Below, one piece after another: positions 1 to 6,365 of a stretch of 6,365 bases of DNA. The position numbers and the translations under genes are program-made. The notes below the pieces were generated by a model. That model did no database searches, was not told the DNA's origin, and saw only the letters and a program-made list of their open reading frames with translations. Source of the DNA: Balneolia bacterium (lineage in GTDB: Bacteria; Bacteroidota; Rhodothermia; Balneolales; Cyclonatronaceae); NCBI GenBank assembly GCA_003566395.1, contig PXDL01000477.1, positions 1 to 6,365 on the forward strand, in the 5' to 3' direction. The first letter of the stretch is position 1, and each line of letters begins with the position of its first letter.

Positions 1-78
1 CGGTTATACTAAGCCTCCTGTGAATTTGCTATTTGCATTGAGAAGCACCTACTTCTTCACCTAAAATATCATCCTACT
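1..78. other. 5' flank of the T9SS cargo gene, no gene seen
   Basis: This stretch precedes the first gene and I see no coding sequence, Shine-Dalgarno motif or convincing promoter in it. The last 20 bases before the ATG are A/T-rich, which suits a Bacteroidota-type start without a Shine-Dalgarno sequence. A 5-bp hairpin (AGAAG 41-45 with CTTCT 52-56) is too small to interpret. The promoter of the downstream gene may lie here or outside the window. Confidence 0.4.
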
Positions 79-2028
79 ATGAAAGCATATCTATCATACA
101 GACTCTTTGCACTGATAACGCTGACAGTTTTCATTATGAATCTGCAGCCGGGTATCGGCATGGCTTCTTCCACAGCAGCAAATGACGGCGCCGGATTGAT
201 GGCACCATCCTCTGAGGACACTTCCATCATTATATCAAACAATACTCCATATATCTTTAATTTAAAAGATTTTAACATTGTGGAGAACTCCGCCGATGCT
301 GATTTCATCACCATAGAAACCATTAGCTCATCACGTTTTTTATTAAACGGTGTGCCTGTTAATGCCAACGACGATATAAAGGTTGATGACATCGAGAACG
401 GACTTTTCACGTATGATCCCGACACGGATACCTACGGATACCTGAAAGATGAATTCACCTTCACCGTGACCGACACAGATGACAATACCAGCGCTTCATC
501 CTACTCCTTTATCGTAAGTACAGGTGCTTCACAGCTTACATTCGGTGAAGATGTGGATAAACAAGTAAGAGGCTGGCGCTTTTTTGCAAGTCCGGCCCAA
601 AATGAAACCTTTGACGGGCTTGTAGGCAACCTGTTCACACAGGGCATAGCCGGAGGAAAATTCACAGAAGGAATCCCGAACATATACCGCTTCGACTCAG
701 AAAACAATAGCTGGCAGGCCGTTAGTGATATGAGCGACCCGATTGTAAGGGGTGAAGGCTTTCTGATGTTTGTTTATGAACAGGATGATGACCGGGATTC
801 GCCAAACCCGCCTCAATGGCCTAAAGTTCTGAATCCCTCGGACCTGAACTTTCCCAACGATCTCGACTTCACCTACAATTTGTATTTCGATATAGATGAA
901 TATACTGGCGGGCGTACGTCCTTTTTCAGCATGATCGGTAATCCGAAACCCTTTGTATTTAACTTCTGCTTTACCGACAGAAATAATGTTGAATCGACCA
1001 TCCGGATCTGGAACCCCTCGGCTAACAAAGATTCCGAAGGGAATATTTTCGGCGCTTTTGAAGAGTTGAGCTGTATAAACAATAACAACCAGGTAAAGGT
1101 TGCTCCATACCAGTCCTTTCTGGTAAATGCGCTGTTTCGGAACCCCCGCATAGAATTCGATCCTTTCAGCTATCAAGCTAATCCGCAGGAAGGATTTTTC
1201 AATGAAGAAGCACATTTTGCCGGTGTGCTTGATCTTTTCACTGTTGAGTTGAAATCTGTGGAAGGCTCCTTTTCCAACTCGGCAACATTTGTTATTACAG
1301 ACGAAAATGCTGAAAATCCGGAAGCTCATGATGCCGTTAAACTTTCATCTCAGGGGTTTTCATCAAGGTATATTTCTCTTTTTACGATGGATGAAAAACG
1401 CGACCGTCCCTATGCCCTTCGTCATGTAATCCCAACGGTGAACCCTGTAGCTATGCCGCTGGATTTCGCCACCACTGAAAGCGGAGAGTTCGATCTGGTA
1501 TGGGAATTTCCCCAACAATTAGACAACGACCTTTTTTCCATCTATCTGCGCGATCTGCATAACGGCACTGAAATTGATATGAGTAAGCGAAACTTCTACC
1601 GTTTCAGCTACGCAAGCCCGAAAGTGGAAACCTCCGATATGAGCGCAGAACCCTGGGCAGCCGCACCGCTTGCAACTCCTGATATTCGGTACGACGACCT
1701 TCCGTTCGAAGTAGTGTTTGTGATGAATGAACCTACTTCAACAGGTCCGGAAAACGAGCTTCCACGCATTGCTACGCTGAACCAAAATTATCCGAATCCG
1801 TTCAACCCAACCACACAAATCGGGTTTGAACTCCCCGAACGGACGGATGTACGTCTTGAAGTGTATAATGTAAACGGTCAGCGCATCGTAACCCTTTTGA
1901 ACGAAGTTCGCGCGGCGGGAAGCCATCAGGTTACCTTCGATGCATCCGGACTTTCATCCGGGGTGTATTTGTACCGCCTCCAAACCGGCGATATCGTACA
2001 AACACGCAAAATGATGTTGCTCAAGTAG
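79..2028 (+). CDS. Secreted protein with T9SS type A C-terminal sorting domain
   Basis: A 649-residue protein that is probably exported and then secreted or anchored at the cell surface by the type IX system. Residues 1-29 form a signal peptide (basic start, hydrophobic core LFALITLTVFIM, likely cleavage after GMA). Residues about 45-147 have the look of a cadherin/VCBS-like beta-sandwich (DDIENGLFTYDPD, then DEFTFTVTDTDDN). The middle is rich in aromatic residues and starts with GWRFFASPAQN near residue 165; FSMIGNPKPF and VAPYQSFLVNA motifs follow, of a kind common in large T9SS proteins. No catalytic signature is visible. Residues 561-649 are a type A sorting domain: YPNPFNPTTQIGFELPE, then VRLEVYNVNGQRI, GLSSGVYLYRL, and a basic tail TRKMMLLK. 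The ATG at 79 is chosen because the signal peptide begins there; there is no Shine-Dalgarno motif. It stands alone and converges on the met operon, so context gives no function. The secretion route is well supported, the molecular role unknown. Confidence 0.93.
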   Translation: MKAYLSYRLFALITLTVFIMNLQPGIGMASSTAANDGAGLMAPSSEDTSIIISNNTPYIFNLKDFNIVENSADADFITIETISSSRFLLNGVPVNANDDIKVDDIENGLFTYDPDTDTYGYLKDEFTFTVTDTDDNTSASSYSFIVSTGASQLTFGEDVDKQVRGWRFFASPAQNETFDGLVGNLFTQGIAGGKFTEGIPNIYRFDSENNSWQAVSDMSDPIVRGEGFLMFVYEQDDDRDSPNPPQWPKVLNPSDLNFPNDLDFTYNLYFDIDEYTGGRTSFFSMIGNPKPFVFNFCFTDRNNVESTIRIWNPSANKDSEGNIFGAFEELSCINNNNQVKVAPYQSFLVNALFRNPRIEFDPFSYQANPQEGFFNEEAHFAGVLDLFTVELKSVEGSFSNSATFVITDENAENPEAHDAVKLSSQGFSSRYISLFTMDEKRDRPYALRHVIPTVNPVAMPLDFATTESGEFDLVWEFPQQLDNDLFSIYLRDLHNGTEIDMSKRNFYRFSYASPKVETSDMSAEPWAAAPLATPDIRYDDLPFEVVFVMNEPTSTGPENELPRIATLNQNYPNPFNPTTQIGFELPERTDVRLEVYNVNGQRIVTLLNEVRAAGSHQVTFDASGLSSGVYLYRLQTGDIVQTRKMMLLK

Positions 2029-2048
2029 TTTAGTGCATCAAATCCTTT

Positions 2049-2088
2049 AAAAAAAGGCGGCTGATAGTTTTTATCGGCCGCCTTTTTT
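2049..2088. terminator. Bidirectional intrinsic terminator between convergent genes
   Basis: GGCGGC (2056-2061) pairs with GCCGCC (2077-2082). The stem continues inward with TGAT/ATCG (one G-T wobble) around an AGTTTTT loop. The stem is flanked by a run of seven A on the left (2049-2055) and six T on the right (2083-2088), so it has a U-tract in either direction. It lies 20 bp after the stop of the T9SS gene and 13 bp beyond the end of the decayed homoserine dehydrogenase frame, and would end both transcripts. Confidence 0.92.
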
Positions 2089-2101
2089 ATTTAGATATAG
2101 T

Positions 2102-2347
2102 TCATGAAACCGCCGAAAAATGAGCGTGCTCATAAATACTGCGAATATCGGCCGGCACACCCTGAGCCGTTACCTCTTTTCCGGCGCCCTGGTAGAGCCG
2201 GTTCAGCAACTGTCTGCCTACGGTACCGGTTCCGGCAACAAAAACATCCACCAAAGGGCGTCGGTCCGGATAAATCTTAAGGTTTGGTGAAGCATCCTAA
2301 CCCTGAACCTGTGCTTTCTTACTATTGTTTACGGCACTGCTATTCAT
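2102..2347 (-). pseudogene. hom: Homoserine dehydrogenase remnant (internal deletion plus nonsense codon)
   Basis: Homoserine dehydrogenase reduces aspartate semialdehyde to homoserine, the substrate of the neighbouring MetX. The frame opens with an ATG (2347-2345) overlapping the metX TGA as ATGA, the arrangement of a translationally coupled gene. Read through, it has 82 codons with a TAG at codon 17 (2299-2297). After that comes VDVFVAGTGTVGRQLLNRL, the N-terminal NAD(P)-binding strand and glycine loop of the family (E. coli ThrA has, from memory, IEVFVIGVGGVGGALLEQL). It passes directly into YQGAGKEVTAQGVPADIRSI, which resembles the C-terminal end (ThrA: GYGAGNDVTAAGVFADLL), then stops at TGA 2104-2102. 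The join is near 2195/2194. About 300 residues, including the rest of the cofactor domain and all catalytic residues, are missing, yet both ends stay in one frame. It cannot encode an active enzyme. An assembly collapse is the main alternative. Seen: both motifs and the stop; inferred: the deletion. Confidence 0.85.
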
Positions 2348-3396
2348 ATAGCTGTTTTTTCTGATCTTTTAATGGTATAAATAAACTCTTTGAGCAGGTT
2401 GTTGAGCTGTCTGAATTCTATCAGAAATGCATCATGCCCGTAGGGTGATAAAATCTCGCGGTATATTCCGTGCGGAAGCAATTCGGCCAGTCGCTTTTGT
2501 TCATCCACCGGATAGAGCAAATCCGAGCACACGCCCGTTACCAGTATAGGAATCGTTATTTTGCCAAGTGCTTTTTCAACTCCGCCCCGGCCACGGCCTA
2601 TGTCATGGGTATCCATAGTCTGGGTCAACCTCACGTAGGAGAGCGGATCAAATCTTTCGGCCAGCTTTTCACCCTGATACTGTAAATATGAAACCACCTG
2701 CGGGAGACCGTCTTCTCGTTTTTCACGTCCAAAACGCTCGTTGTACTGTTGATGAGCGCGGTAAGTGATCATAGCCATCGCCCTTGCTGCAGCCAGTCCG
2801 TTTCGGGGGATTTGCTCTGGTTTATAATCTCCGTTCTGCCAGTTTGCATCGGCCTGTATAGCCAGACGCTGGGCTTCACTAATACCCACCGCCCAGGCTT
2901 CATGGCGTGCCCCGGCCGCAAGCACGGCGGCCGATTTCACCCGCTTATCCATAGCAGCAAATTCAAGGGCCTGCATCCCTCCCATCGATCCGCCGATTAC
3001 AAGCTGAATTTCACGGATTTTCATGTGGTCGAGAACAAGCTGCTGAGCCCGCACTATATCCCGAATGCTAAGCACCGGGAAAAGTGATGCATAGCGCGTG
3101 TTTGTCTCCGGATTTACAGACTGCGGACCGGTAGAGCCGTAACAGCTTCCGGGTACATTCATACAGATGATAAACTGCTCATCAGGATTGAGAATCCCGG
3201 TTTCAGTAAACAGCCCTGAGAACCACGTTTCTGCATCGGCGTTGCCCGTTAAGGCATGGCAAACGACTACTACATTATCACGGGCCTCATTCAGCGATCC
3301 CCATGATTTCCAGGCAATATCAAGCTGAGGAAAACGGAAGCCGGATTCTGTTATGAAGCCGAGAAGATGTGAATAAATGGAATCAGCGCTGCTCAT
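2344..3396 (-). CDS. metX: Homoserine O-acetyltransferase (MetX family)
   Basis: An alpha/beta-hydrolase-fold acyltransferase that transfers an acyl group, most likely acetyl from acetyl-CoA, to homoserine, the first committed step of methionine synthesis. In the 350-residue reading from the ATG at 3396 it shows HALTG (47-51, oxyanion region), the nucleophile elbow GGSMGG with Ser137, Asp292 in CSDLLYP, and His321 in YGHDAF: a complete catalytic triad. Its length is normal for the family. The frame extends 15 codons upstream to a TTG (3441). I prefer the ATG because it follows an A-rich stretch (CCTAAAAAAACA) typical of starts in this phylum and because family similarity begins only after it. 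It lies downstream of metY and its stop overlaps the start of the hom relic. Acetyl versus succinyl specificity cannot be proved from sequence by eye, but pairing with a direct-sulfhydrylation enzyme favours acetyl. Confidence 0.95.
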   Translation of the reverse strand: MSSADSIYSHLLGFITESGFRFPQLDIAWKSWGSLNEARDNVVVVCHALTGNADAETWFSGLFTETGILNPDEQFIICMNVPGSCYGSTGPQSVNPETNTRYASLFPVLSIRDIVRAQQLVLDHMKIREIQLVIGGSMGGMQALEFAAMDKRVKSAAVLAAGARHEAWAVGISEAQRLAIQADANWQNGDYKPEQIPRNGLAAARAMAMITYRAHQQYNERFGREKREDGLPQVVSYLQYQGEKLAERFDPLSYVRLTQTMDTHDIGRGRGGVEKALGKITIPILVTGVCSDLLYPVDEQKRLAELLPHGIYREILSPYGHDAFLIEFRQLNNLLKEFIYTIKRSEKTAI

Positions 3397-3495
3397 TGTT
3401 TTTTTAGGGTGATATAGATTCACTACTGTGTTGTCGGTCAATTATGAGTTTCAATCCTGGTGTTTTCACACGAATGCTAAACACGGCTGTTCGTT

Positions 3496-3549
3496 AATTC
3501 CCTGAATCCGGGTATTTGCCATGTAAGACAAACACCCGGAACGGGAATC
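3496..3549 (-). other. Structured intercistronic RNA hairpin between metY and metX
   Basis: On the minus strand this segment folds as one long imperfect hairpin starting 5 nt after the metY stop. An outer stem ATTCCC/GGGAAT (3543-3548 with 3497-3502, plus a closing G-U) leads to a small internal loop. Then comes TCCGGGT/ACCCGGA (3534-3540 with 3507-3513), one mismatch, TTTG/CAAA (3529-3532 with 3515-3518) and a 10-nt loop. No U-tract follows, so it is not a standard terminator. It could protect or direct processing of the metY message, or set the metY:metX ratio. The fold is read by eye; the role is a guess. Confidence 0.5.
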
Positions 3550-3554
3550 TCGAT

Positions 3555-4928
<1,374 letters not shown>

Positions 4929-5408
4929 TTAAACTTTTGAAAGGTCACGAACAAGAAATTGATGATCTGCTTTAAGACATCGCTGCTGTATCAAACGCTT
5001 TCCGGCCGCTGCCAGGCGCGCTTCCTGCTCAGGGTGATGTCCGGTTCCGGGCTGAATCCATACTACCTGCGCACTGGTTTGCAGGGCCTGGTCAACTACA
5101 GCCGGAATGCCCTCCGGCCTCACAAAAACATTGATTATATCAACCGGGAATGGGATCGAAGTCAGACTGGAATACGATTTTTCTGACAGAATTTCGTCTG
5201 CGACGGGGTTAACAGGTACAATCTGATTTCCCGCGTATTTTAGGTAGCGGGCCACATAATAGCTGTCTTTGTGGATGTTTCTTGAAAGCCCGACTACGGC
5301 AATAGTTTTCTCACCGGGCAGAAAAGACTGAACCCAATCCGTTTCCTTTTTGAGGGAGGGCGTTGCGTACACTTTTTTGAAATACCAGCTGCTGAACGTG
5401 CTTTTCAT
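4929..5408 (-). CDS. CoA-binding domain protein (YccU-like, CoA_binding_2)
   Basis: A 159-residue cytoplasmic protein with a single Rossmann-like CoA-binding domain of the kind found alone in YccU and as a module of succinyl-CoA synthetase-like proteins. Residues 35-44 (TIAVVGLSRN) form the first strand and nucleotide loop. VPVNP (64-68), INVFVRPE (92-99), WIQPG (117-121) and QRCLKADH (142-149) follow in the order expected for the family. No catalytic residue or second domain is evident; the biochemical role of such stand-alone proteins is not established. The ATG at 5408 gives a normal length, with about 30 residues before the domain, and has no Shine-Dalgarno motif. It is the first gene behind the SAM riboswitch and its terminator and shares the transcript with metY and metX. 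That context suggests a role in methionine or acetyl-CoA-linked acylation metabolism, but that is inference from position only. Confidence 0.9.
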   Translation of the reverse strand: MKSTFSSWYFKKVYATPSLKKETDWVQSFLPGEKTIAVVGLSRNIHKDSYYVARYLKYAGNQIVPVNPVADEILSEKSYSSLTSIPFPVDIINVFVRPEGIPAVVDQALQTSAQVVWIQPGTGHHPEQEARLAAAGKRLIQQRCLKADHQFLVRDLSKV

Positions 5409-5417
5409 AGGTTGTAT

Positions 5418-5546
5418 AAAGCTTGAATGATTCTGTTTTTAGCGAAGATGAGAGGCAAAAAAAAAGCCTCTCCCGGGAAAGATTTCGGAAGAGGCTTAAT
5501 TCATCTGACTGTGCCAAAAGGCAAAAGCAGTTAATATTCAAGCTTT
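5418..5546. repeat. 11-bp perfect inverted repeat bracketing the riboswitch terminator
   Basis: AAAGCTTGAAT (5418-5428) and ATTCAAGCTTT (5536-5546) are exact reverse complements about 107 bp apart. In the minus-strand leader RNA the first arm begins at the last base of riboswitch helix P1; the second ends 9 nt before the start codon of the CoA-binding gene. Pairing would loop out the terminator and place a helix next to the start codon. Whether it forms in the cell is unknown. Confidence 0.6.
5457..5497 (-). terminator. Intrinsic terminator of the SAM riboswitch expression platform
   Basis: On the minus strand AAGCCUCUUCCG (5497-5486) pairs with CGGGAGAGGCUU (5475-5464), 12 bp with one G-U, around a 10-nt loop, followed by an uninterrupted U-run (5465-5457). 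It lies 48 nt after the aptamer and about 50 nt before the first start codon, the standard place for an S-box terminator. Its loop and upper 3' stem are complementary to the aptamer 3' side, giving an on/off switch. Confidence 0.93.
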
Positions 5547-5560
5547 CTCATCTTTCCCGG
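5473..5560 (-). promoter_or_regulatory. Predicted antiterminator helix of the S-box switch
   Basis: CCGGGAAAGAU (minus strand 5560-5550) is exactly complementary to AUCUUUCCCGG (5483-5473), with a further G-U at 5561/5472. The first strand holds the 3' half of P4 and the start of P1 3' in the SAM-bound fold. The second holds most of the terminator loop and three bases of its upper 3' stem. The two folds therefore exclude each other: without SAM this helix should form and let transcription continue. Confidence 0.7.
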
Positions 5561-5665
5561 ATATGAGATTGGTCTCACACCGGGCAGGATTTAGCACCTG
5601 ACCCCCGAAACGGGGCGGTTGCTAAGGCTTCACAGGGCCTGTTCCCTCAGCCTTTCTCGATAAGA
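5546..5665 (-). promoter_or_regulatory. SAM-I (S-box) riboswitch aptamer
   Basis: The minus strand reads through the conserved S-box core: UCUUAUCGAGAAAGGCU, GAGGGA, CAGGCCCUGUGAAGCC and GCAACC, then AGGUGCUAAAUCCUGC. P1 is UCUUAUC (5665-5659) with GAUGAGA (5552-5546). P2 is AAGGCU/AGCCUU (5654-5649 with 5629-5624) enclosing the GAGGGA kink-turn side. P3 is CCCCG/CGGGG (5615-5611 with 5607-5603). P4 is CCCGG/CCGGG (5584-5580 with 5560-5556) capped by UGAGA/UCUCA. All four helices and the core are intact, so SAM binding is expected. With the terminator that follows, it should switch off the CoA-binding gene, metY and metX when SAM is abundant. Confidence 0.97.
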
Positions 5666-5797
5666 TTTAGATTCAAAGAACCTTTAAATCACGACACGGC
5701 AAAAGACCCGGAGCCCTGCTGCATACACATTCGCATGCAACAGCATTCACCGGATTGACATCGATTTGCTTTGTAGTGTTTTAAATTCATGACTTAA

Positions 5798-5825
5798 ACT
5801 ATACCATTTTTGATAACCGGGTCAA
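5798..5825 (-). promoter_or_regulatory. Candidate sigma70-type promoter of the met operon
   Basis: On the minus strand TTGACC (5825-5820) and TATAGT (5803-5798) are separated by 16 bp, close to the classical -35/-10 pattern. Transcription would start near 5790, about 125 nt before the aptamer, giving a leader of about 380 nt. Vegetative promoters in Bacteroidota often follow another pattern (TTTG and TAnnTTTG) and I found no good match nearer the aptamer, so the assignment is moderate. Confidence 0.5.
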
Positions 5826-5856
5826 GTGTTTATCATATTTTTTTCAACCAGACCAA

Positions 5857-5880
5857 TTAGGGCATTCAAAACAGCCCTAA
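5857..5880. repeat. Short 7-bp hairpin TTAGGGC/GCCCTAA
   Basis: TTAGGGC (5857-5863) and GCCCTAA (5874-5880) are perfect reverse complements around a 10-base loop ATTCAAAACA. Neither strand has a T-run directly after it, so I do not call it a terminator. It lies about 30 bp upstream of the candidate -35 element of the met operon, so a protein-binding site is possible but unsupported. Confidence 0.4.
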
Positions 5881-6109
5881 CGTATTATCTTGCAACATTT
5901 TTACCACGCAACAGGCTTCAGCTTGCAAACCGTTGGAAAAAATTTCCCTGATTTTATTTGCACAGCTGCGTCAACCACGACGGCATCATTTCCGTGATGG
6001 CTTTGCAAATACCATTCGCCCGTCTTCTGCCTGTTAATCACAAATTCAGAATCACTGTTGTCCGGGGAAACTGATTCTTACTGTATCCGTTGGCAGCATG
6101 TTTTTGTCC

Positions 6110-6136
6110 CGCGGATTACGCGGATTGAAAGGATTG
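6110..6136. repeat. Three 9-bp tandem units sharing GGATTR
   Basis: CGCGGATTA, CGCGGATTG and AAAGGATTG follow each other without gaps. The first two units differ only at their last base; the third keeps GGATTG. The array is too short to be a minisatellite with confidence. Confidence 0.4.
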
Positions 6137-6365
6137 TTTCGGCCAAACTACGAAGTTCCGTACCCTGAAGTAGTTTAGAGCCGGAGTTTTTTCCTTTCTT
6201 TCAAATTGAACTATTACGGGTAGATGCCCGTCAAAAAAGGCAGAAACCCTCCAGGTAGCTTGATATGAAGAACCAAATCCGGCCTTGTGAAAAAATGGCG
6301 CAGGTCGCTCCGCTCCCAATTTTGAATGACCTCCGTCAAAAAATGCATCCATGCAAATGATGACA

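Larger units (their letters stand above)
5830..6365. other. Gene-poor right end, no supported coding sequence
   Basis: I find no gene here. The only sizeable open frame (6116-6352, minus, 78 codons) has no recognisable domain and a composition (FFDGGHSKLGAERPAPFF...) that looks like translated non-coding DNA. The region holds a hairpin at 5857-5880, a short tandem 9-bp motif at 6110-6136, a near-palindrome GGAAAAAATTTCC at 5935-5947, and CCGTCAAAAAA repeated at 6228-6238 and 6333-6343. It may be a long intergenic spacer or part of a dispersed repeat; a divergent plus-strand gene may begin beyond the window. Confidence 0.5.

Noticed and set aside
697..1329. Long open frame opposite the T9SS gene
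   Set aside because: It lies wholly inside a gene with clear signal peptide and sorting domain on the other strand, and its own product has no recognisable motif.
2297..2299. TAG as pyrrolysine or programmed read-through site
   Set aside because: The downstream reading frame lacks most of the enzyme, so read-through would not give a working protein, and no matching machinery or element is visible.
2749..3087. Plus-strand open frame inside metX
   Set aside because: It is antisense to a strongly conserved enzyme with a complete catalytic triad. The same applies to the plus-strand frames inside metY and the CoA-binding gene.
3397..3441. metX starting at the TTG at 3441
   Set aside because: Not excluded, but the ATG at 3396 has the A-rich leader typical of this group and gives a normal-length protein, so it was preferred.
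5409..5545. Small open frame continuing upstream of the CoA-binding gene
   Set aside because: The short minus-strand frame around 5311-5541 runs through the riboswitch terminator and out of frame into the real gene, so it is a by-product of the leader sequence.
5857..5880. TTAGGGC/GCCCTAA hairpin as a terminator of an unseen gene
   Set aside because: Neither strand shows a T-run immediately after the stem, and no gene ends next to it.
6116..6352. 78-codon minus-strand open frame
   Set aside because: No domain, signal or start context is recognisable, its protein looks low-information, and it overlaps short DNA repeats. I treat it as non-coding.

Overview
The window looks like chromosomal DNA from the Bacteroidota/Balneolota/Rhodothermota side of the bacteria. 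The main evidence is a secreted protein ending in a type IX secretion (T9SS) type A sorting domain with a YPNPFNP motif. Start codons also lack Shine-Dalgarno sequences and often follow A-rich leaders, as is usual there. This placement is an inference from family features, not from a marker gene.

Layout. Positions 79-2028 (+) encode one secreted T9SS cargo protein of unknown role. It converges on a minus-strand methionine-biosynthesis operon, and a strong bidirectional terminator (2049-2088) separates the two. Read in the direction of transcription, the operon comprises: a sigma70-like promoter (about 5798-5825); a long leader with a complete SAM-I (S-box) riboswitch aptamer (5546-5665); an intrinsic terminator (5457-5497); a small CoA-binding-domain protein (4929-5408); O-acetylhomoserine sulfhydrylase metY (3555-4889); a structured intercistronic RNA segment (3496-3549); homoserine O-acetyltransferase metX (2344-3396); and a wrecked homoserine dehydrogenase gene (2102-2347). 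The right end (about 5830-6365) has no gene I can support.

How it works together. MetX activates homoserine to O-acetylhomoserine and MetY sulfhydrylates that to homocysteine. Homoserine dehydrogenase would have supplied the homoserine. The riboswitch would stop transcription when SAM is plentiful. An 11-nt exact complement between the aptamer 3' side and the terminator provides a matching antiterminator.

The most notable find lies in the 250 bases after metX, which at first look non-coding. They hold a relic homoserine dehydrogenase whose start overlaps the metX stop (ATGA). It has kept the N-terminal NAD(P)-binding beta-strand/glycine motif and the C-terminal GAGKEVTA...ADI motif, joined in frame with roughly 300 residues missing between them, plus an in-frame TAG at codon 17. 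The leader also carries extra complementary segments beyond those a simple S-box switch needs. I found no mobile element, CRISPR array, tRNA or rRNA.
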